Assembly: GCA_039881045.1 (NCBI GenBank)
Contig: JAYWVB010000006.1
Coordinates: 62,001 to 126,000 of the forward strand
Length of the DNA: 64,000 bases
Direction of reading: 5' to 3'
From: Chaetomium olivaceum
Lineage: Eukaryota; Ascomycota; Sordariomycetes; Sordariales; Chaetomiaceae
The translations under genes and the position numbers were made by a program. The notes beneath the pieces were generated by a model. That model had not been told where the DNA came from. It did not search any database and saw nothing but the letters and a program-made list of their open reading frames with translations. This document shows, in pieces, positions 1 to 10,930 of this stretch; positions within the stretch are counted from its first letter, which is position 1; each line of letters starts with the position of its first letter.

Positions 1-756
1 CCTCGCCGAGATGGGATGCCCTCTATCTATATATATACAAAGAAACGGCCATAGCCTACTTCCACCACACCACGCAAGGTGTGTCCCTCTCTGAGCCACC
101 AAAAAGGGCTCTTAATCTAGCAGCAGCTGGATCAAATCTTCAAGCGCCTACGAGAGATGAAATAACAACCAGGTGGGTGACTGGCGAGTGTTGGAGCGGC
201 AGCCACCGTGGACGCATGGGTGCAGCATACTGACAGTGACACCATGATGACGACGGCCTCGGAGTTTCAAAATTTTCAGTTTTCCATCAAAACGCGGTGC
301 GGTTGAGTATCTATGCAGCATTCCTCGAAAGCTTGCTACCTAATCCCGAGCCAAACGACCCAGTCGTTTTCACTCAGAGCGATGTTTTTCCGGGAAATTG
401 TTGACAAAGATCCCGTACGCCCGAGTAAGTATGTGTGGTTACCGGGATCATTGACTGGGAAGAAGCTGGTTTCTATCCCCTCTTATTTGAGTCAAACAAG
501 TGCCTTTATACCCTTAATAGAGACGCGATGAATGGCTTACAAGACTAGTGGAAGTATGTGCCGGCCTGCATTGCTGCCGCAAGTTATTCTCTGGAGCGGG
601 CGGTTGGCAGGTTATGGGACGAGGCAAATGGTATTTGCGTTTCGCTATCCGAAATTGGAATAGTGAAAATGTGTTTGACGGATGTTTGATGGCGGCTGGA
701 AAATCTGGGTCGACACTATCGGTGCCGCCATAATTCCAGGTAGGTAAGGTACCGTA
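1..756. other. Left flank, no gene recognised
   Basis: Only short, low-quality reading frames occur here and none has a recognisable domain or a spliced continuation. The stretch carries a TAGGTAAGGTACC tract just before the transposon end. It is probably host sequence outside the CACTA-like element, whose left limit I place between about 713 and 760. Confidence 0.4.
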
Positions 757-821
757 GTGGGAAAATGTGCCAGGCAAGTATGATACTTGGCCTTCCAGGA
801 ATGCAATCTATCGTTGTCTTG

Positions 822-875
822 TCAAGTATCATTCCCAGAGCAACTAGCATACCTCGAGCAACTAGCATTCCCGGC
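822..875 (+). repeat. Left subterminal 18-bp repeats (3 copies)
   Basis: Three tandem 18-bp units begin at 822, 840 and 858. The second and third share the core GCAACTAGCATWCC; the first is diverged (TCAAGTATCATTCCC). The same unit occurs inverted at 9283-9425. By analogy with TNPA sites in EnSpm, these may be binding sites for an element-encoded protein (inference). Confidence 0.75.
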
Positions 876-964
876 GTTCCGCTCTCTGATTGGTGGTTAT
901 TTATGGGTCCTTGCCCCATCCGACAGATTGATCAGGACTCGTGGCAATGGGACTGCCACTGCAA

Positions 965-1011
965 CCACTGTAAGCCACTGTAAGCCACTGTAAGCCACTG
1001 TAAGCCACTGT
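965..1011 (+). repeat. 10-bp tandem repeat CCACTGTAAG
   Basis: Four perfect copies of CCACTGTAAG plus a partial fifth copy lie between the 18-bp repeats and the 3' end of the companion gene. A related inverted element, AGCAGTGGCT, occurs near 9180-9190 close to the other end. CACTG resembles the CACTR start of CACTA elements, but here it is internal. Confidence 0.7.
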
Positions 1012-1184
1012 CTGGTGTACGCCTCGCCCAATTTACAAAAGCACAACGCTGGACAAGATGAAATCAAGGACTGAACCAGGTTTTTTATTTTCTTTTGGCC
1101 ACATAATCCATTCTTGAATACACACTATATACTACCACTAGCAACGATTGAATACGGCAGTACAAGGGTAAAACCGGTTGGAGG

Positions 1185-3457
1185 TCACAAGTTAGAGTAT
1201 CCTTCTGACTCTTGGTCATCCACCCGGGTGTTACGTCCAAGCCTGGCTCTCTGCTGCTGCTTTCCAGGCCGAGACATGGGTTTGCCAGAATCCCCGCCAC
1301 CCGCACGTTTGCCCCGGGGGGCCAGAGTACCACTATGTCTAGCTGTGACTCCGCGAGTATTAGTGTGAGCTTCCTGCGTGTTGCTGTCAGCTTCCAGAGC
1401 ACGCTGAGACTTCCTGCGGTTGCGGTTCGAAGCGCGGGTAACTGGAGTAGCTTGGGCGGTTGTTGTGGTAAAGTCGCCTGCGCTAAACCCCGTCGGAGAT
1501 GTTTTCGCTGCCGGGGTGGCCTCTGTCGTCGGAGCGTTGACAGTTGCACCGGGTGTTGTGCACTGCCGAGTCTGTTGCTGCACCACCGACCGGCTGTGGA
1601 CGCTGCCTGTATCGGATGTGGGGATGATGGGCACCTGGATCCTGGATTGCGGGAGATGAACTGATCCGGTAGCCAAGCCAGGCCGCGTAGGTGGCGGCGA
1701 TGACATCCTCTGCGATGTTGTTCTGGTGATGCCCTGGAAGTTCGATGGGGTTGTTCCGGTGGGTTGGCTGACACTAGGCCCGGCCAAAACACCGTGTGCC
1801 CGCTGGCCATCGACGGCGGCGACATTGTGCGGCGGATATTTGATGCTGGCAGCTCGCAACAACGGCTGGTCATCTTCGTCATAACCAGGTGATGTGCAAG
1901 CCCCTTCATCTATAAGTTCACCGTGCTGCTGATTGTCCCTAAAGATGTCTTCATCACCATCCACGAACATGGAGTCATCATGATCATGCTGCTCGTCATC
2001 AGAAATGATGATCTGCTTCCCCTGAGTGTCAATACTAGGGGGGCCGTCGTCAGCCCGAGGATGACCATGGAATGTAGGCTGAGGTTTAGCCGTGTCCTTC
2101 GTCTTAGGGGTAGACATCGCATATGGCATGCCGAAAAGGCCAGTTGTGTCTGTCATAGCAGGGCGCTGGATCTGATGACGAGGAGGACGCTGTGTTGTCT
2201 TGCGACGCTCGAGGATAAGGGGCTCGTCACTCTCAGAGCCAGGGGGGGACGAGTTGGAGATGATATGCTGGTTGAGTAACTCTGAGTGGACAATGACCAG
2301 GTCTTCATTCGGCTCTTGTAGACTATCGCCGGCGGGGAGCCACGTGAAATGACCAAGCTCAATGTCCTTGAAGTTCTCGAAGGCTGCAAGGCTGTCAAAG
2401 ACCCTGTCGCAGATGCGTCGCTGTGTGTCGTCGCGCTTCCAGCCGGTCATGATCGTCGGGCGCCACTGTCGACCTTCATTCATAATCTCCTCTGAGACAA
2501 CCACAAAAGCAATTTCCTTCATCATAGTCGCAAACATGATCCTCAGGTAATAGAAGGGCTTCTTTTGTCGCTTGTCAAAGGTGTTCTCCCAGTCGATGAT
2601 TGGTGCCCATTGCTTGAATACGACCCTAAAGAGTGTCGCATCAATACGGCTGTAAATCCATCTCTTGGTGTGCTCGAGATCGTCTTTGTGGAAGTCCTGG
2701 TACCCTTCGCCATACTGCCAGGCGTCGATGTACATCCGGGGGTCCAGGCGGAAGTCCGTCTTACCGAAATCATTGAGCCATGTCCGTGCAAGGCTGTACA
2801 TTTGCTGGAACAGAAGCCAGTGTTTGAGGTTGGCGGATATCCGCTGCGCATAACCGTAAAGGTCCGAAAAGGTCCTTGATGTATTGCTGATGCCCGGGCA
2901 TGCATCGGCGACGATGCGACCAAGTGGCTTGGTACTGCAGAAGACGAACAACACCTGCCGGACCCGGTAATCGACCTCGTTCTTCATCTTGGTCATGTCG
3001 TTGGCGCTGGGTGGGTTGTCGTAAACCCAGGGGTAGAAAACTCGAATGTTTTCGGTTTCACTGAGCAGATCCTTGAAGGTTGCGCGATTGGTGGGTTTGA
3101 AGAGGCTGGGATAGATCTGGTCGAGTGACTGGCCGGACTTTTCGGCAGCGCTGCGGATTGTCGAGCCTCCTCGAGTCTTCCTCGATGATGCAGTGCTGGG
3201 CTGGGTGCCTGAAGCATTGTGGGTTATGGTTGGAGTCGCGGCAACGACCGGCTCGGCATGTGCGGCCGGCCGCATCGCTTGGGTCGCCCTCGCCGGGATA
3301 GGTTCCGGTTCTTAAGGAAAATCAACTTGGGAGCAGTTATATGACATGTATGCCGCCGCACATTACCTTGAGGGTGGCCGCTTCCTGCCGCACCCTTCGT
3401 AAGTCGGGAGGGTCGTGGTGGGCCAGGTTGCTTGTGATGTTTGCTAGGATCAGTCAT
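1185..3457 (-). CDS. Uncharacterised companion protein of the CACTA-like element
   Basis: This is a two-exon gene, 3457..3367 joined to 3310..1185, with a 56-bp GTAATG...AAG intron, giving 738 aa. I do not recognise the family. The N-terminal ~60 residues are Pro/Lys-rich and disordered. Residues ~80-400 form an apparently folded region rich in Trp, Tyr and Phe, with motifs such as FYPWVYDNPP, DFHKDDLEHTKRW and KKPFYYLRIMF. The C-terminal ~300 residues are low-complexity and Ser/Thr/Pro-rich, with an acidic stretch followed by a basic cluster (NRNRRKSQR). It is transcribed away from the transposase gene across a shared upstream region of ~720 bp. Its position matches that of accessory genes such as TNPA in CACTA elements, which bind subterminal repeats. 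That role is inferred only. A second in-frame ATG lies 21 bases upstream, at 3478, and could be the start. Confidence 0.7.
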
Positions 3458-3615
3458 GTTCGCTGTCGTCTTGGGCAAAAAAAAGCCGCTTAGATTGTTG
3501 AGACGGCTAGCACGTCTGTTAATTCAGTGTTGATGGCGCGATCTGCGGTTGTGGTGAGTGGCGTAGAAGTGAATGGCCTCGGATGAATAAAAGACAGAGT
3601 TAGGTGCATCGCATT

Positions 3616-3718
3616 CAGCGCTGGCAACAAATCAAGTCCATCAAACAAACAAATCCATCAAATCAAATCGTGGTTCAAAATGGTCAAACAAGTTGGATTT
3701 GATTTGATACCAGCGCTG
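3616..3718. mobile_element. hAT-type MITE (103 bp)
   Basis: This short non-coding element has terminal inverted repeats beginning CAGCGCTGG on both ends. The similarity continues inward as YAWCAAATCAA. Its interior is A/T-rich with CAAATCAAATC and GATTTGATTTGA arms that could form a hairpin. Flanking octamers ATCGCATT (3608-3615) and ATATTATT (3719-3726) match at 5 of 8 positions, consistent with a decayed hAT target duplication. The CAGCGCTG terminus is shared with the full hAT element at 54315-57279. It lies between the two divergent genes of the larger transposon and so is nested in it. Confidence 0.7.
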
Positions 3719-4180
3719 ATATTATTTGACTAAAGTGGCACTGTTTGGCGGTTTGCGCGGCTTCTCATAGTCATGTGGTGGTGTTGGAAGTGGTGGCATT
3801 CGAAATACGGAAGCTCGGTTGCCGGTGCTACTGTTTGAGGGTATCCAGGGGCTGGACAACGAGCTATTCAAAAGGGTTAGGGCGATGGCCACCACCGAAG
3901 AACAGAAAGAAACAACCTTCAATTGATGATTTCTGGGCTGCTCGAAGCATCTCCAACCCACTGTTGTAAGCGCCCATCATCCGTCTGATAACCGTGGAAT
4001 TGTGGCTGTTAATAGTTTCCAACAGGAGGGAAGGAAGGAACGGCCTCCTCTGTGAGAATTTTTCTGGCAACAACTCCTCGCCCACTCACGAGTCCTTCGA
4101 TTTCCTCCCTCTAATACCCTCCCACATCAAATTTTCTTTACAACACCATCCACACCATCGGGATCATTGACAGCGCAAAT

Positions 4181-7100
4181 ATGGCCGACCAACCGAAGGG
4201 TCTAAAGTCGCGCCGACTTCGCAGCACAGCACGTAAGCAGCATCTATCGGTGCAGAACCCGGGGCCTCAATTTAGAGACAACCACATTGGGCTGAGCCAG
4301 TCATCGATTGAAACCTCTGCTTTTCCCGAAGGGTTCGGCGACACAATTATGAACGACAACGACGGCGATATCTATTCCGCGAATCCACGAATCCCGGAAA
4401 TCCACCCCGACGTGCCGATCCATGGTATTGAAGGTGCCAATGATATTAGCGACACTGATTTTGACGATGACGGTCTTCATTGCGAGTCTGACACCGACTC
4501 CGAGACTGAAGGTGAGTTATCCTGTAACCAGTCCTATGGGTAACAGCGCTGATCCTAGCTCTAGCCATTGTTGATATGGACGCACTCAAAGCTGGCGACA
4601 CTGAAGATGCAGCGGCACATATTCTTCGGTCTGCACTCCATATGAGCGATGTTCTTGGAGCCGGCGAATACGAAGAGTGCATCTGGGTTGGAGGGGCTCA
4701 GCCAACTGAGAATCTTCCGTTCGACGATGAAGGAATACCACACGAGGAAGATGACCGAGAGTCTACCAGCCAACACGGTTCACCGATGCTATATACCGAC
4801 ATCGAAGACACATCGGTTTTGGTTCCGATACGCCAGAATAAGTCAATCGAGACATCCAGCTTTGAGAAGGCTCTTGCGACCTTTGCCGATTTGACTGGTC
4901 TAAGCCGTCAAGATTGGGCATCCCTTCGGGAGGTGCTTTTCCTGATCCGCGGCAAAGACGGCAGTGTCCCTTCAATGATACAGAGCCTCCCGAAACAGCT
5001 CTCAACACTTCGAGACCGTATGCGCCGCCGGATGCCGATGATGAATATGCGCGAGGCAGACATCCCTCTGAATATCTTGAAGTTACCGACAATGCCAGCT
5101 AGTTTGAAGCCTGAGGAACGTCACAAGGTTGAGATAGCACGGGCTCAAGCAGAAAGCAGAAGTGCAGCACTCACCGCTACTAGAGCAGCGACCAGAATCT
5201 CTCGCGATAAAGGCAGGCACAGCACCGAGGCACGAGACGCGGCAGTAGCAGCAGAGAAGGCTAAGAGTCAGTTGGAGAGCCTCCGACAAACACATGGTGA
5301 TATCGGCCTCAAGGACCTTCCGAGGGCGACGATGCGGCTAACGTTTTTCGACCCTATCACCGTTTTCAAGAACATCATCGCATCTGATATCCTAGGCAGG
5401 ATACATACGGGCCCAGGCTTGTTCGTCGACAAACCACGCGAGTTGTTTCATTCACACGCTTGGCTGTCCTCGGTTCGTAGCACATCAGGGTTTTACGCAC
5501 ATGTCATCATCGACGGCAAAGAAGGACCGGTCATCTTTCCCTCCGACTGGGTATACTTCCGATGTACGTCAGAAAACTGCGTCCGGAATTGCCGCGGCAT
5601 TGAGGACGACTCTGACGACATTGTCAACCTACATATCGGCCGGGTCTATGGCGTTGGGCTCGATCACCGCGAAGATCCATGCACACAAAGTCGAAACCAA
5701 ATGTGCCTACAGCTTCAGGAGGCATACCGGCTTGGCGATCACCGACTTGCAAACATCGAACTCACGCCGCCACAGACCGACTGTGAGTTGGTACTGTCTG
5801 CGAATTTGGTTTATATTCCGGAGACCAGTGTATTCGCACACCTCCATGTCTACCTTGACCACCACACTGGTGAGGAACATGACGACCCAGGCTGGAAGCC
5901 GCCCCGACGCACGGAACGGTCACCTCCGGAGCCTCTACCCAAATATGTCTGGCCAGTATTCAGGAGGGAACGTAGGGAGAATGAGTGGTACGAGTGTCGG
6001 CGCATCCTGGTTAAGAAGGAAGCTCTCCCGCTCTCTCGGACGCATCCAATCCGTGGAGAGCTCGAACTCCAGCATTTTGGTCGACATGTATTCGAGAATG
6101 AGTGGGATCAGGCTAAGAACGGCATGCCAGTGGTCTCCCTTCCCCACCTGGACTTCATTGACGGTTTTGGTGTATTCCAAAATTCGTACCGGACTTTGAT
6201 GGGGTTCTACTTCACACCAGCAGGGCTTTGTGAAGAGGAGCGTTTTAGTCCGGGCAGCATTTTCCCAATCGTACTCGGGTAAGTCCAGCTTCTTGTCTAA
6301 GATCGCTTCCCTATTGCTTGACTGCCAGCATTTTCCACCTTTCGGGGGTGTCAACTCGATACGGGCATAGCTTTTAGCCTGCCCTGTGGAATGTTGTTAA
6401 TCTTGTATTTGAAACTAACACTGGCGTGGTAGGCCTCATGCATCGGACTTTGGCGAGGTTATTAAAGCGCTGAAGACGATGGCTCATCTCGACGCCGGTA
6501 TCGTCATGACTATTCGCGACAAAATCGTCCGTGTTTGCGCATTTGCGATGTGTTACATTGGCGATATGCCTCAACAAGCCGAGAACTCCGGGTTCAAAGG
6601 CCCACGAGCACACAAGTTCTGCAGATGCTGTTTCGCGGCCTCCGGCCAGCGCGCTGTCAATCCCGATGTCATGCTCAAGTTCGATCATATCACTCACGGC
6701 CGGTTTCACACTCAGACCCTGGAGATGCAGCAGATGCTGCACCGCTCATTGCAAACTGCGTCGGAACGGAAACGATATTGTACGCAGTGGGGGATGGCTG
6801 AAGATCTGCCGGTACTTCCCCGCTTGTCACCGGCCCTTGATCTGGTCATGTCACGGCCCATCGACGCAGCACACTCTGAGTACAACGGTCTTGGCAACTT
6901 GATGCACTTTCTCCTTCGGGATGGCATTCTTACAAAGTCAGCGCGCTCGGAATATGCTATACAGCTCCGGACTTGGCCTTTCCCACCGGGTTGGCCACGT
7001 TTACAGTCACCAGTTCACCATTTATCAAGCTACAAGATGTCTCACCACGCGCGATGGATCGTCATTATCCCAGCCTTGCTCCTAAACTGGTTAAAGAGGG

Positions 7101-8880
7101 AGCACATTCGGCCAAGGTTCTGGGACCAAGCTAAGAACCACGAGAAAGATCCGATTGAGTTGGTCATCGAGACTACTGCTGCGATTGCAAAGAGCACTAC
7201 CGTTCTGATGGGGACTCGTGTGTCGCGTCGGGACCGTTACCTCATGGGCAACATCATTTACCGGGCTCGCTACCTTTTCAACCAGCTCTGTTTACTTGCA
7301 GCTGTGACCTCAACCGGGTCGTCTGGTGCGTCACACGCAGGGACGCCGGGAGTCCAAGTTATCGATGAGTCAGTTCTCCAAGACGGTGTCGTTGATGATT
7401 CTGGCCGGGCATTACAGTACCAGAACGACACATTGCGCCCAAATATTCATGTCGCCGTTCATTTCCCAGAATTCGCGGAGGAGTACGCTTTACCTGTCAA
7501 CTGTAACACACTCACAGGCGAAAACTTACACCGGTATGTCTAACTTCCGTCGGTGATTGTCCCTCACCTGTAGTTACCAGTACCCCGCTTGATAGACCTT
7601 CACCGGCAAACCCCAGACCCTTGGACTCAGCGACATTCGTGTGGATCTGTGTCTGGCTCTTGTCGCGAAGTGATCTGGGCATGGCTCTGGCACCATGCTT
7701 GGAGAAGGCCTGCCAGCAAACACAAGACCGTTGAATCCGGAGAGATTCGAATCCGCGTCGCCCATGTATCGCTCGCTTCACCTCGATCTCTTCGGCCGGG
7801 TTTCTTCGAACAGACCTACCCGTCTTACCGTCTGCTAATGTCTTCTAGATACTTCAAGACCCGTGTCTACGAAACAAATTACTCCAACGTGGAGAAGATC
7901 CTGCTGATGAAAGTCAATTTCCAAGAGACGATGCGCCTGCTCCTCCAGAACGCTTTTCAACATGACGACCCGGAACTCACCAGCGAGATGCTTGCACTTT
8001 ACCAGCAGTGCCCGACCCTTTTCAATCAAGTACTATCTCGAACGGACCGAAATGAGATGGATGCCCTACTCGAAAACGAAGACCACGAGATGGAAATCGA
8101 CCAGTCCGCAGACAGCAATCATCTCAGACCGGCTGCGATCAATCGTATCCCAACAAAAAGTGTTGTCGCAACCCACCCAATTAATGATGGCAATAGAATC
8201 CCGACTCGCTCCGGGGACCTCAACACGACATCGACTTGGCGTGGTCATCTCCGACTGGCATACCAGTATGACTACGGCAAACCTGCACAATATCCATCTC
8301 TGTTCGAGAACCGGCCAATCCAGTGGTCACGGAAGTTCGGATTCACCGACAGGTGCGTACCAGACCACCAGGTCCATACCCCTGAGTCCCCACCCCTCCC
8401 CCTTTCCCACCACCGGGACACGTGAGCCTGGCTCGCCTCGTCAGATTCCCCCAGACGGCCGGCGTGCTTGTCAGCACAGGTTCCCGGAAGGGACATTGAC
8501 TCCTGAGTGGCAAATAGAGGCTGGACGGCTTAGCGGTGTGCCCAGGCTAATGTTTCGTTCATACGGGCAGGAAGTCGAACGACCGCTTCACGTTCAGGAC
8601 TGGCGACTTTGTACGATTCAAGCGCGACAACCAGAATCTTTTCGGGCGTGTGGACCATATCTTCGTCCTCGACAACGACAAGGACAGACACATCTTCACA
8701 GTACTAACACTGATCAAGCGTACAAAGACTCGACATAAGCTCCTGGACTTGGAGATAATGGAGGAGACGGAAGATGCTGTAGTGGTTGGGGTGCCTGCCA
8801 TTCGCCCTGTGCGTCTCTACATGGTACCGGTCAGGGGCGTTGGCATCATCTGGGTGAACTGGGACGTACATGCGTTGTGA
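4181..8880 (+). CDS. CACTA/EnSpm (tnp2-like) transposase
   Basis: Five exons (4181-4511, 4559-6278, 6433-7533, 7849-8352, 8571-8880) give 3,966 nt and 1,321 aa with no frame break. The introns have consensus donors (GTGAGT, GTAAGT, GTATGT, GTGCGT), and most show branch-like CTAAC/CTAAT boxes. Residues ~1-110 are acidic and disordered, and residues ~280-320 form a Lys/Arg/Ala-rich helical stretch. The core resembles transposase family tnp2: a first catalytic Asp candidate in DFIDGFGVF; MGFYFTPAG...FPIVLGPHASDF; a second in CYIGDMPQQAENSGFKG, followed by a CRCC metal-binding cluster; and a Glu candidate in DAAHSEYNGLGN. The C-terminus has RTGDFVRF...GRVDHIFVLDND, the small beta domain typical of these proteins. 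The DDE assignments are by pattern, not alignment. Intron 4 (315 bp) is unusually long for a fungus. The protein is expected to cut and paste the surrounding element. Confidence 0.85.
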
Positions 8881-9059
8881 GAGCGCGCGATGTAAGTTTC
8901 CCGTTTTTACCTCCCCTAATGACGCCTGTGTCAGGTAACGAACCGGTTGGGGTAGACGACAAAGATAACCTGGAAAGTGGTGTCGCGCTCCCTCTTCGGC
9001 TAACCAGCAGGCCGACAGCGCTTCTGTTCAACCAAACCAACCCGCGACCAGGCAGTTAG

Positions 9060-9282
9060 CAGCGGGGCCAAGAGGACTTACATGACGTGTGGACCCGCTG
9101 GGGATGGATGCACGCGAATCCCGTATTATTGAGGGGGTGTTGGGAATCTTTATGTAGGTAGGGAAACAGACGCTAAATACAGCAGTGGCTCAAAATACAA
9201 TAACAGGGTGCAATGGGGGTGCACAGGAGGGTGCAGCGGAGGGTGTGGCAGGCTAGGCGCTGGAGCGGGGCTGCGAGCGGCG
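9060..9282. other. Right subterminal region of the CACTA-like element
   Basis: This is non-coding sequence between the transposase stop and the 18-bp repeat array. It contains AGCAGTGGCT near 9180, the counterpart of the CCACTGTAAG motif at the left end. Confidence 0.5.
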
Positions 9283-9425
9283 TGGGAATGCTAGTTGCAT
9301 TGGGTATGCTAGTTGCATTGGGTATGCTAGTTGCATTGGGTATGCTAGTTGCATTGGGTATGCTAGTTGCATTGGGTATGCTAGTTGCATTGGGTATGCT
9401 AATTATGCGGGGTATGCTAGTTGTC
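9283..9425 (-). repeat. Right subterminal 18-bp repeats (about 8 copies)
   Basis: Six almost identical units of TGGGTATGCTAGTTGCAT run head to tail over 9283-9390; the first unit has A for T. Two diverged units continue to about 9425. The orientation is opposite to the copies at 822-875. One further unit in left-end orientation (TCAACTAGCGTTCCC) lies at 9462-9476, so the extreme right end holds a local inverted pair. The unit is a multiple of three and so creates a false reading frame of MLVALG repeats. Confidence 0.8.
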
Positions 9426-9499
9426 AAAATTGTCAAATATTTTCAGGCTATCATAGCGTTGTCAACTAGCGTTCCCACCCCCCACGGAACCCCGCTGTG

Positions 9500-10050
9500 G
9501 TAGGTACTCGAGATGCTTCAACTTGGGTTCTACCTGCGTACCTAGGTACAGTACCTTACCTAGATAGGTACCTCGCGAGAGACCTTACCTGCCTACATTG
9601 GTTGTTTCATTTCCTCCTTGGCCACAGCCGTATTACTCGCCGGGCCTGCTAAAACGGCGTTTCGACTGACTACCCGCCGATAAATTTCTTCGGTGCCTGA
9701 AATTCATGTAATAAATTGAACCCCTCCTAGCATTCCACCCACGTTGTGCGGCGCCAACGCGCTTTCTGGTGGTCTGCGACACTGTTGCCTAGCTCACACC
9801 GAAGGCCCCAATATCGAGTACTCGACGCCTTCCGTTCCCCCGTCTTGGCGATCATATTTTCAGTAAGCTGAATTATTTATTATTCATACTCCGCTGTGCC
9901 TTAAGGCGTGCCGGACCCTCAGCTATTTACTGTACAGGAAAACCGCGCCCTCACAGGCCGGATGAAAAACCCATACCAATCTTCAAGGAAAGTACACGTG
10001 TGTGAGCCTGCGAATACAAAGAGAGGAGGCCCCCTGGCCTCTGAAGGAGG
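9500..10050. other. Intergenic, TACCTA/TAGGTA tract, no gene
   Basis: There is no plausible reading frame. A cluster of overlapping TAGGTA/TACCTA motifs lies at 9530-9590, and the rest is A/T-rich with several short polypyrimidine runs. Confidence 0.4.
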
Positions 10051-10056
10051 GGCGTG

Positions 10057-10930
10057 TTAGGCCGCCGCTTCCAGCTCGAGCCTCCTAGCCAAACTGTACA
10101 TCGGCAGCCTTCCTGAGTCCATCAGCCATCCCAGGACCCTCCTCGTGAGCCGTGCTGTTGCAGGATCAATACCGTGCAGAACAGAGTAAAAGTCCCGTCG
10201 CGTTCGAATTCCAGCTCTCTCCCATCTTCGAGTCAGCGGTGGGGCCAAACACCACACTACCAGGTGCTTGGCAGTCTCCCGTCCTTCGCCGCACTGGCAG
10301 GCGGGCGTTAGGATCTCTGGGACTCCTCGTGTAAACAGAAAGTCCCGTAGGCCTATTGCCCCCGTTCGGATCTGGACCAGCAGAGAACTCCTCGCCTTGG
10401 TGAGACCGTCGTGCCGTCTTAGGGTTTCCTCTCGGAATAGCGTCTCTCGCTGATGGTCAAAGTCGTCCGCTGGTCTGATGACTGCTCTACCGTCCCGTTC
10501 CTTCAGGCACCTCGCTCTCCAGGCTTCCTCCGCTACCCTGTCCGTGTCTACAGCTCCCCCCGCCCAGCGCGCAATCGTGCTTGCGGCGTTCTCCACTGCC
10601 GTGGGCTCCCGCAGTCCCACTGTTCGCGGCCGGCCCCTGCCGCCGTACCCCGATCGGAGTCTCTGCTGTATCTTGCGACAGGCGGTAAGAACGACGCTCC
10701 CTGCGGTCTTCTTGCCGCCCAGTAAGCTGAATTAAGTCTCTGCTGCACCCGTCATTTCCCCAGATACGAATCCACTTTGTCCAAACAACCTCTCCAGGCA
10801 ACCAGGATGGTTTTGGGAGCCTGCACCAGGTTAACCGAGCTGGTCGTTGCGGGGAGGCGGCCACTTTTATTTTACGCACAATGAACCAAGCACATGTACG
10901 AACTCCCCGCCTTGTTTTACCATATCTCAT
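10057..10930 (-). pseudogene. Remnant of a Tad-like LINE (3' end of the second ORF)
   Basis: The open frame at 10620-10057 encodes 187 aa resembling the tail of non-LTR retrotransposon polyproteins after the RNase H region. It contains LVQIRTGAIGLRDFLF followed by a CQCGEGRETAKHLVVWC zinc-knuckle-like block, the pattern seen after RNase H in fungal Tad1/I-type elements. Upstream similarity breaks up into other frames toward 10930, and no reverse transcriptase or endonuclease domain is present. The copy is therefore 5'-truncated and inactive. No terminal poly(A) on the minus strand is clear. Confidence 0.65.

Larger units (their letters stand above)
757..9478. mobile_element. CACTA/EnSpm (CMC)-like DNA transposon, two divergent genes
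   Basis: An element of about 8.7 kb is inferred from three observations. First, a large spliced gene encodes a tnp2-like DDE transposase (4181-8880). Second, a divergent gene of unknown function lies beside it (1185-3457). Third, the same 18-bp repeat with core GCAACTAGCATWCC occurs just inside both ends in opposite orientation: three copies at 822-875, and about eight at 9283-9425. Arrays of subterminal repeats are characteristic of EnSpm/CACTA elements. The outermost match is GTGGGAA at 757 against TTCCCAC ending at 9478, each followed inward, after 15-16 bases, by TATGATA or its complement. The exact ends are uncertain because no target duplication is obvious there. No frame damage was seen in either gene, so the copy may be autonomous or recently active. 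Confidence 0.72.

Noticed and set aside
713..735. CACTATCGGTGCC as the left CACTA terminus
   Set aside because: Only a partial match (CACAGCGGGGTTCC) exists at the right end and no target duplication; kept only as an uncertainty in the boundary.
1085..1909. 274-codon minus-strand frame overlapping the companion gene
   Set aside because: Alternative frame of the low-complexity tail; the 1185-3457 frame is longer, spliced and protein-like at its N-terminal part.
7735..7765. GATTCGAATCC resembling a tRNA B box
   Set aside because: It lies in an intron and no matching A box or cloverleaf can be folded around it.
9213..9503. 96-codon plus-strand frame of MLVALG repeats
   Set aside because: It is produced by the 18-bp non-coding subterminal repeat; its length is a multiple of three and no start region or domain exists.
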